Source: Flavobacteriales bacterium
GTDB lineage: Bacteria; Bacteroidota; Bacteroidia; Flavobacteriales_F; PHOS-HE28
Assembly (NCBI GenBank): GCA_016721825.1
Contig: JADKHI010000006.1
Location: 124,001 to 188,000, forward strand
DNA: 64,000 nucleotides
Reading direction: 5' to 3'
Each line of letters opens with the position of its first letter. The stretch's first letter is position 1. Positions 61,262 to 64,000 of the stretch are shown one piece after another. A model generated the notes under the pieces. That model ran no database searches and was not told the origin of the DNA. It saw only the letters and a program-made list of their open reading frames with translations. The position numbers and the translations under genes are program-made.

Positions 61262-62239
61262 ATGACGAAACGTACCATAGTCCGTGCGGTCTTGGGGGTC
61301 ACCCTCGGGGTTTTCTGCACATTACAGTCTTTGGCCCAGGACCCGCAATTCACGCAGTTCTACGCCAACCCCTTGTACCTGAACCCGGCCTTCGCAGGTA
61401 CGGCCAGGTGCCCCCGGGTGGTGTTGAACTACAGGAACCAGTGGCCGGCCCTGACAGGCACGTTTGTGACCACCAGCGCCAGCTATGATCAGCACGTGGA
61501 AGGGCTTGGTGGAGGTTTGGGGCTTTTGGTCACCAACGACCAGGCCGGCAAAGGCACGTTGAACACCACCACGGTGAGCGGCATCTACTCCTACCAGCAG
61601 GCCATCACGCGGAAGTTCTCCATCAAAGCCGGCTTCCAGGCCACCTACTTCCAGAAATCGCTGGATTGGAGCAAGCTCACGTTCGGCGACCAGATCGATC
61701 CTCGCCGCGGCTTCATCTACAACACCAATGATGTGCCCCGTGGTGGAAGCGTTGGTAACGTGGACTTCTCGGCTGGTCTGCTCGGTTACACGGACATCCT
61801 CTATGTAGGTGTCGCGGTCCATCACCTCACCGAACCGAACGAATCGCTCATCGTTGGCACGAGCAAACTGCCCATGAAGATCACCGGGCATGCCGGCGCG
61901 GCCATTCCCTTGGGCATGCGTGGCAAGTACGGTAAACCCAAGACCCGTATCTCTCCGAACGTCCTCTACCAGCAACAGGCCGAGTTCCGTCAACTCAACC
62001 TCGGCATGTACTTGGATCACGGTCCGATCACCGCCGGTGTATGGTATCGGGCAAAAGATGCGTTCATAGCCTTGATCGGCTTCCAGACCGAGAAATTCAA
62101 GTTCGGCTACAGCTACGACGTTACCACCAGCAAGCTCACCACCGCGACCGCAGGTTCGCATGAAGTGAGCCTTCAGCTTCAGTTCAATTGCAAACCCAAG
62201 AAAAGGAGGTTCCGGCAGGTCGCTTGCCCAACCTTCTGA
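61262..62239 (+). CDS. PorP/SprF family type IX secretion outer membrane protein
   Basis: A 325-residue predicted beta-barrel. I chose ATG 61262 for a standard signal peptide (MTKRTIVRAVLGVTLGVFCT through LAQ); the frame is open upstream to 61181. The mature N-terminus QDPQFTQFYANPLYLNPAFA is the signature of the PorP/SprF family, followed by YRNQWPAL and repeated barrel strands. PorP anchors the T9SS ring or PorE-type proteins, and SprF homologues serve specific surface proteins such as SprB; which applies here is not clear. It is followed after 30 bases by gldJ on the same strand. Confidence 0.93.
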   Translation: MTKRTIVRAVLGVTLGVFCTLQSLAQDPQFTQFYANPLYLNPAFAGTARCPRVVLNYRNQWPALTGTFVTTSASYDQHVEGLGGGLGLLVTNDQAGKGTLNTTTVSGIYSYQQAITRKFSIKAGFQATYFQKSLDWSKLTFGDQIDPRRGFIYNTNDVPRGGSVGNVDFSAGLLGYTDILYVGVAVHHLTEPNESLIVGTSKLPMKITGHAGAAIPLGMRGKYGKPKTRISPNVLYQQQAEFRQLNLGMYLDHGPITAGVWYRAKDAFIALIGFQTEKFKFGYSYDVTTSKLTTATAGSHEVSLQLQFNCKPKKRRFRQVACPTF

Positions 62240-62269
62240 TCGAACGAACCCCTAGAACCAGCTAACACC

Positions 62270-64000
62270 ATGAACCTAGCACGGACGACAGCCATCGCCG
62301 TCATCGGAGCGGCGTTCCTGAGCTCATGTCAGTTCGAGAAGAGCAACGCCACGGGCTGGAACTACAACGACTCCAAGAACGGAGGCTTTGAAAAGGCCAT
62401 GTTCGAGGAGCAGGAGACCGGCCCCGGGCTCATTCTCGTTGAGGGCGGTCAGTTCACCATGGGTCGTATCACGGACGACCTTCTCCACGAATGGGATCAC
62501 ATCCCCCGTACGGTCACCGTTTCGTCCTTCTATATGGATGAGACCGAGGTGACCAACTTCTCCTGGTTGGAGTATCTCTACTGGACGGATCGCGTGTTCG
62601 GCGCGGACTATCCTGAGATCTACAAGAAGGCCCTGCCCGACACCCTTGTATGGCGTAGTAAGCTGGCCTTCAATGAGCCTTACACGGAGTACTACCTGCG
62701 CCACCCGGCCTACCGCGATTACCCTGTTGTAGGCGTGAACTGGCTTCAGGCGAACGACTTCTGCGCTTGGCGGACGGACCGTGTGAACGAGCTGATCCTG
62801 ATCCGCGAAGGTCTGTTCGAGCACTACCCGAACCAGATCAATGAGGACCACTTCACCACCGATGCCTACTTGGCCGCACAGTACGAGAGCGGAAAGAAGG
62901 TGGACGGCGTGCAGGACTTCAACCCGAACCGCGACACACGGAACGTGCGTATGGAGGACGGTATCCTCCTGCCCCGTTATCGTCTGCCTACAGAAGCTGA
63001 GTGGGAATACGCCGCTTATGGCCTGGTGGGCAACAGCATTGACGAGCGCATCGTGGAACGCCGGATCTTCCCTTGGAACGGTCACTGGGTGCGTTACGAC
63101 AGCCGCAAGAAAGGTGGTGCCTTCTACGGTGACTTCCGCGGCAACTTCATGCGCGGTCGTGGTGACTACATGGGTGTGGCCGGCAGCCTGAACGACAATG
63201 CCGAGATCACCGCCCCCGTTTTCAGCTACTGGCCGAATGACTACGGTCTGTACAACATGGCCGGCAACGTGAGCGAGTGGGTGATGGACGTTTACCGCCC
63301 GCTGAGCGCTGAGGACAAGGACGACTTCCGCCCCTTCCGCGGCAACGTGTTCAAGACCAAAGTGCTGAACAGCGATGGTGCCATCGACGACAAGTACGAC
63401 AAGGTGATCTACGATGTGGATGGCATCAAGTACTACCTCACCGAGTTCCAGACCAAGATGCAGGGAAAGGCCACGGAAGAGGAAGGCAAATTGATCGACG
63501 ACCTGATCACCGCCTGCGACCAGGCCATTGAGTTCAAGAACACCCGCAAGCAGGACGCCGCCATGCAGCGCGTGCAGGACATGGTGGACATGATCAAGGG
63601 CCAGGATCTGGAGATCTGCCCGAAATTGCTCGGAGGCATCAGCGATTACCAGAGCGATCAGCCGGGTGATATCCAGTACCGCGATGTCACTGTGGAAGAG
63701 AACATCGACCGTCGCAACTACCGCGAGAGCGACAACATCGACTTCCGCGATGGCGACTTGGAGAGCAGCGTCTACTACGATCAGCCTGACTTCGAGGGCA
63801 ACCCGATGTACGATTGGGGCAAGACCTCTTTGGTGAACGACCACAGCCGCGTGTACAAGGGTGCCAGCTGGGCAGACCGCATCTACTGGGCGAACCCCGG
63901 TACGCGCCGACACCTGGATGAGCGCCAGAGCACCTCGACCATCGGTTTCCGCTGCGCGATGACCCGCGTCGGCAGTCCGGTGGGCATGGGTGACGACAAG
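62270..64000 (+). CDS. gldJ: gliding motility lipoprotein GldJ, partial at window edge
   Basis: 577 codons are visible with no stop before the window ends. The start at ATG 62270 gives a signal ending in the lipobox FLSSC (Cys20). The body is an FGE-sulfatase (formylglycine-generating-enzyme-like) fold: LILVEGGQFTMGRITDD, YMDETEVTNFSWLEYLYW, YRLPTEAEWEYAAYG, YNMAGNVSEWVMDVYRPL and a final STSTIGFRCAM. GldJ is needed for gliding and T9SS function in Flavobacterium, stabilises GldK, and has no known enzyme activity. The length so far already reaches that of known GldJ, so only the extreme C-terminus is missing. Confidence 0.93.
   Translation, partial: MNLARTTAIAVIGAAFLSSCQFEKSNATGWNYNDSKNGGFEKAMFEEQETGPGLILVEGGQFTMGRITDDLLHEWDHIPRTVTVSSFYMDETEVTNFSWLEYLYWTDRVFGADYPEIYKKALPDTLVWRSKLAFNEPYTEYYLRHPAYRDYPVVGVNWLQANDFCAWRTDRVNELILIREGLFEHYPNQINEDHFTTDAYLAAQYESGKKVDGVQDFNPNRDTRNVRMEDGILLPRYRLPTEAEWEYAAYGLVGNSIDERIVERRIFPWNGHWVRYDSRKKGGAFYGDFRGNFMRGRGDYMGVAGSLNDNAEITAPVFSYWPNDYGLYNMAGNVSEWVMDVYRPLSAEDKDDFRPFRGNVFKTKVLNSDGAIDDKYDKVIYDVDGIKYYLTEFQTKMQGKATEEEGKLIDDLITACDQAIEFKNTRKQDAAMQRVQDMVDMIKGQDLEICPKLLGGISDYQSDQPGDIQYRDVTVEENIDRRNYRESDNIDFRDGDLESSVYYDQPDFEGNPMYDWGKTSLVNDHSRVYKGASWADRIYWANPGTRRHLDERQSTSTIGFRCAMTRVGSPVGMGDDK

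Noticed and set aside
62324..63913. 529-codon minus-strand frame opposite gldJ
   Set aside because: Shadow of gldJ; the forward reading has a lipobox and a complete FGE-sulfatase pattern.

Overview
The window is about 64 kb of GC-rich DNA from a member of the Bacteroidota, most likely an uncultured high-GC Flavobacteriales bacterium. The evidence is a fused lpxC/fabZ gene, type IX secretion genes (porV, porU, a PorP/SprF-family protein, gldJ), many secreted proteins with T9SS C-terminal sorting domains, and a recurrent promoter-like octamer of the Bacteroidota -7 type (TAnnTTTG, here mostly TAYCTTYG). I see no rRNA, tRNA, CRISPR array, prophage or insertion sequence. The lineage is an inference.

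Layout. 1-4.9 kb: a partial gene, a decayed duplicate of an SDR gene start, a delta-60 repeat secreted protein, the intact SDR gene, a DUF2911 protein and a Cys/His/Met-rich membrane-anchored protein, separated by repeat-rich spacers. 4.9-12.6 kb: lipid A genes (lpxD, lpxC/fabZ, lpxA), an ABC ATPase, a T9SS cargo protein, efp and a second LpxD-like gene. 12.6-20.5 kb: a GAF-SpoIIE phosphatase, then surface polysaccharide genes (O-antigen ligase/polymerase, two Wzz-like proteins, a flippase, a glycosyltransferase) and rnhB. 20.8-27.3 kb: a large membrane-anchored protein, a truncated hemoglobin, a LysM glucosaminidase, a DUF5522 protein and three AT-richer orphan genes. 27.3-38.2 kb: urocanase, two tandem Cys-rich repeat T9SS proteins, an ECF sigma factor coupled to a protein with an inner-membrane anchor and a predicted beta-barrel, pyrophosphatase, and two more paralogous T9SS proteins. 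38.2-50.4 kb: pheT, a membrane hydroxylase, a GNAT, a YhhN protein, recG, a DUF1361 protein, a T9SS protein, lipoproteins and an ICMT-like protein. 50.4-64 kb: pdhC, a lipoprotein, pdhA, cdd, a VTC-domain/DUF4956 pair, ispF, porV, porU, a porP/sprF-like gene and gldJ, which runs off the window.

Much of the window serves the cell envelope: lipid A synthesis, surface glycan assembly, and the T9SS together with several of its likely cargos. The least ordinary material is the intergenic DNA. An 85-bp palindromic element occurs three times at identical length, with a compensating change in its terminal arms. Arrays of short words (CACGGAT-like, CACATGGG-like, CACTTG-like) sit at gene borders, one of them supplying the end of lpxD. 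A TAYCTTYG octamer recurs upstream of about twenty start codons. The best candidate for an undescribed functional unit is the 29.4-35.9 kb cluster of two Cys-rich repeat secreted proteins, a sigma factor and a membrane-spanning partner.
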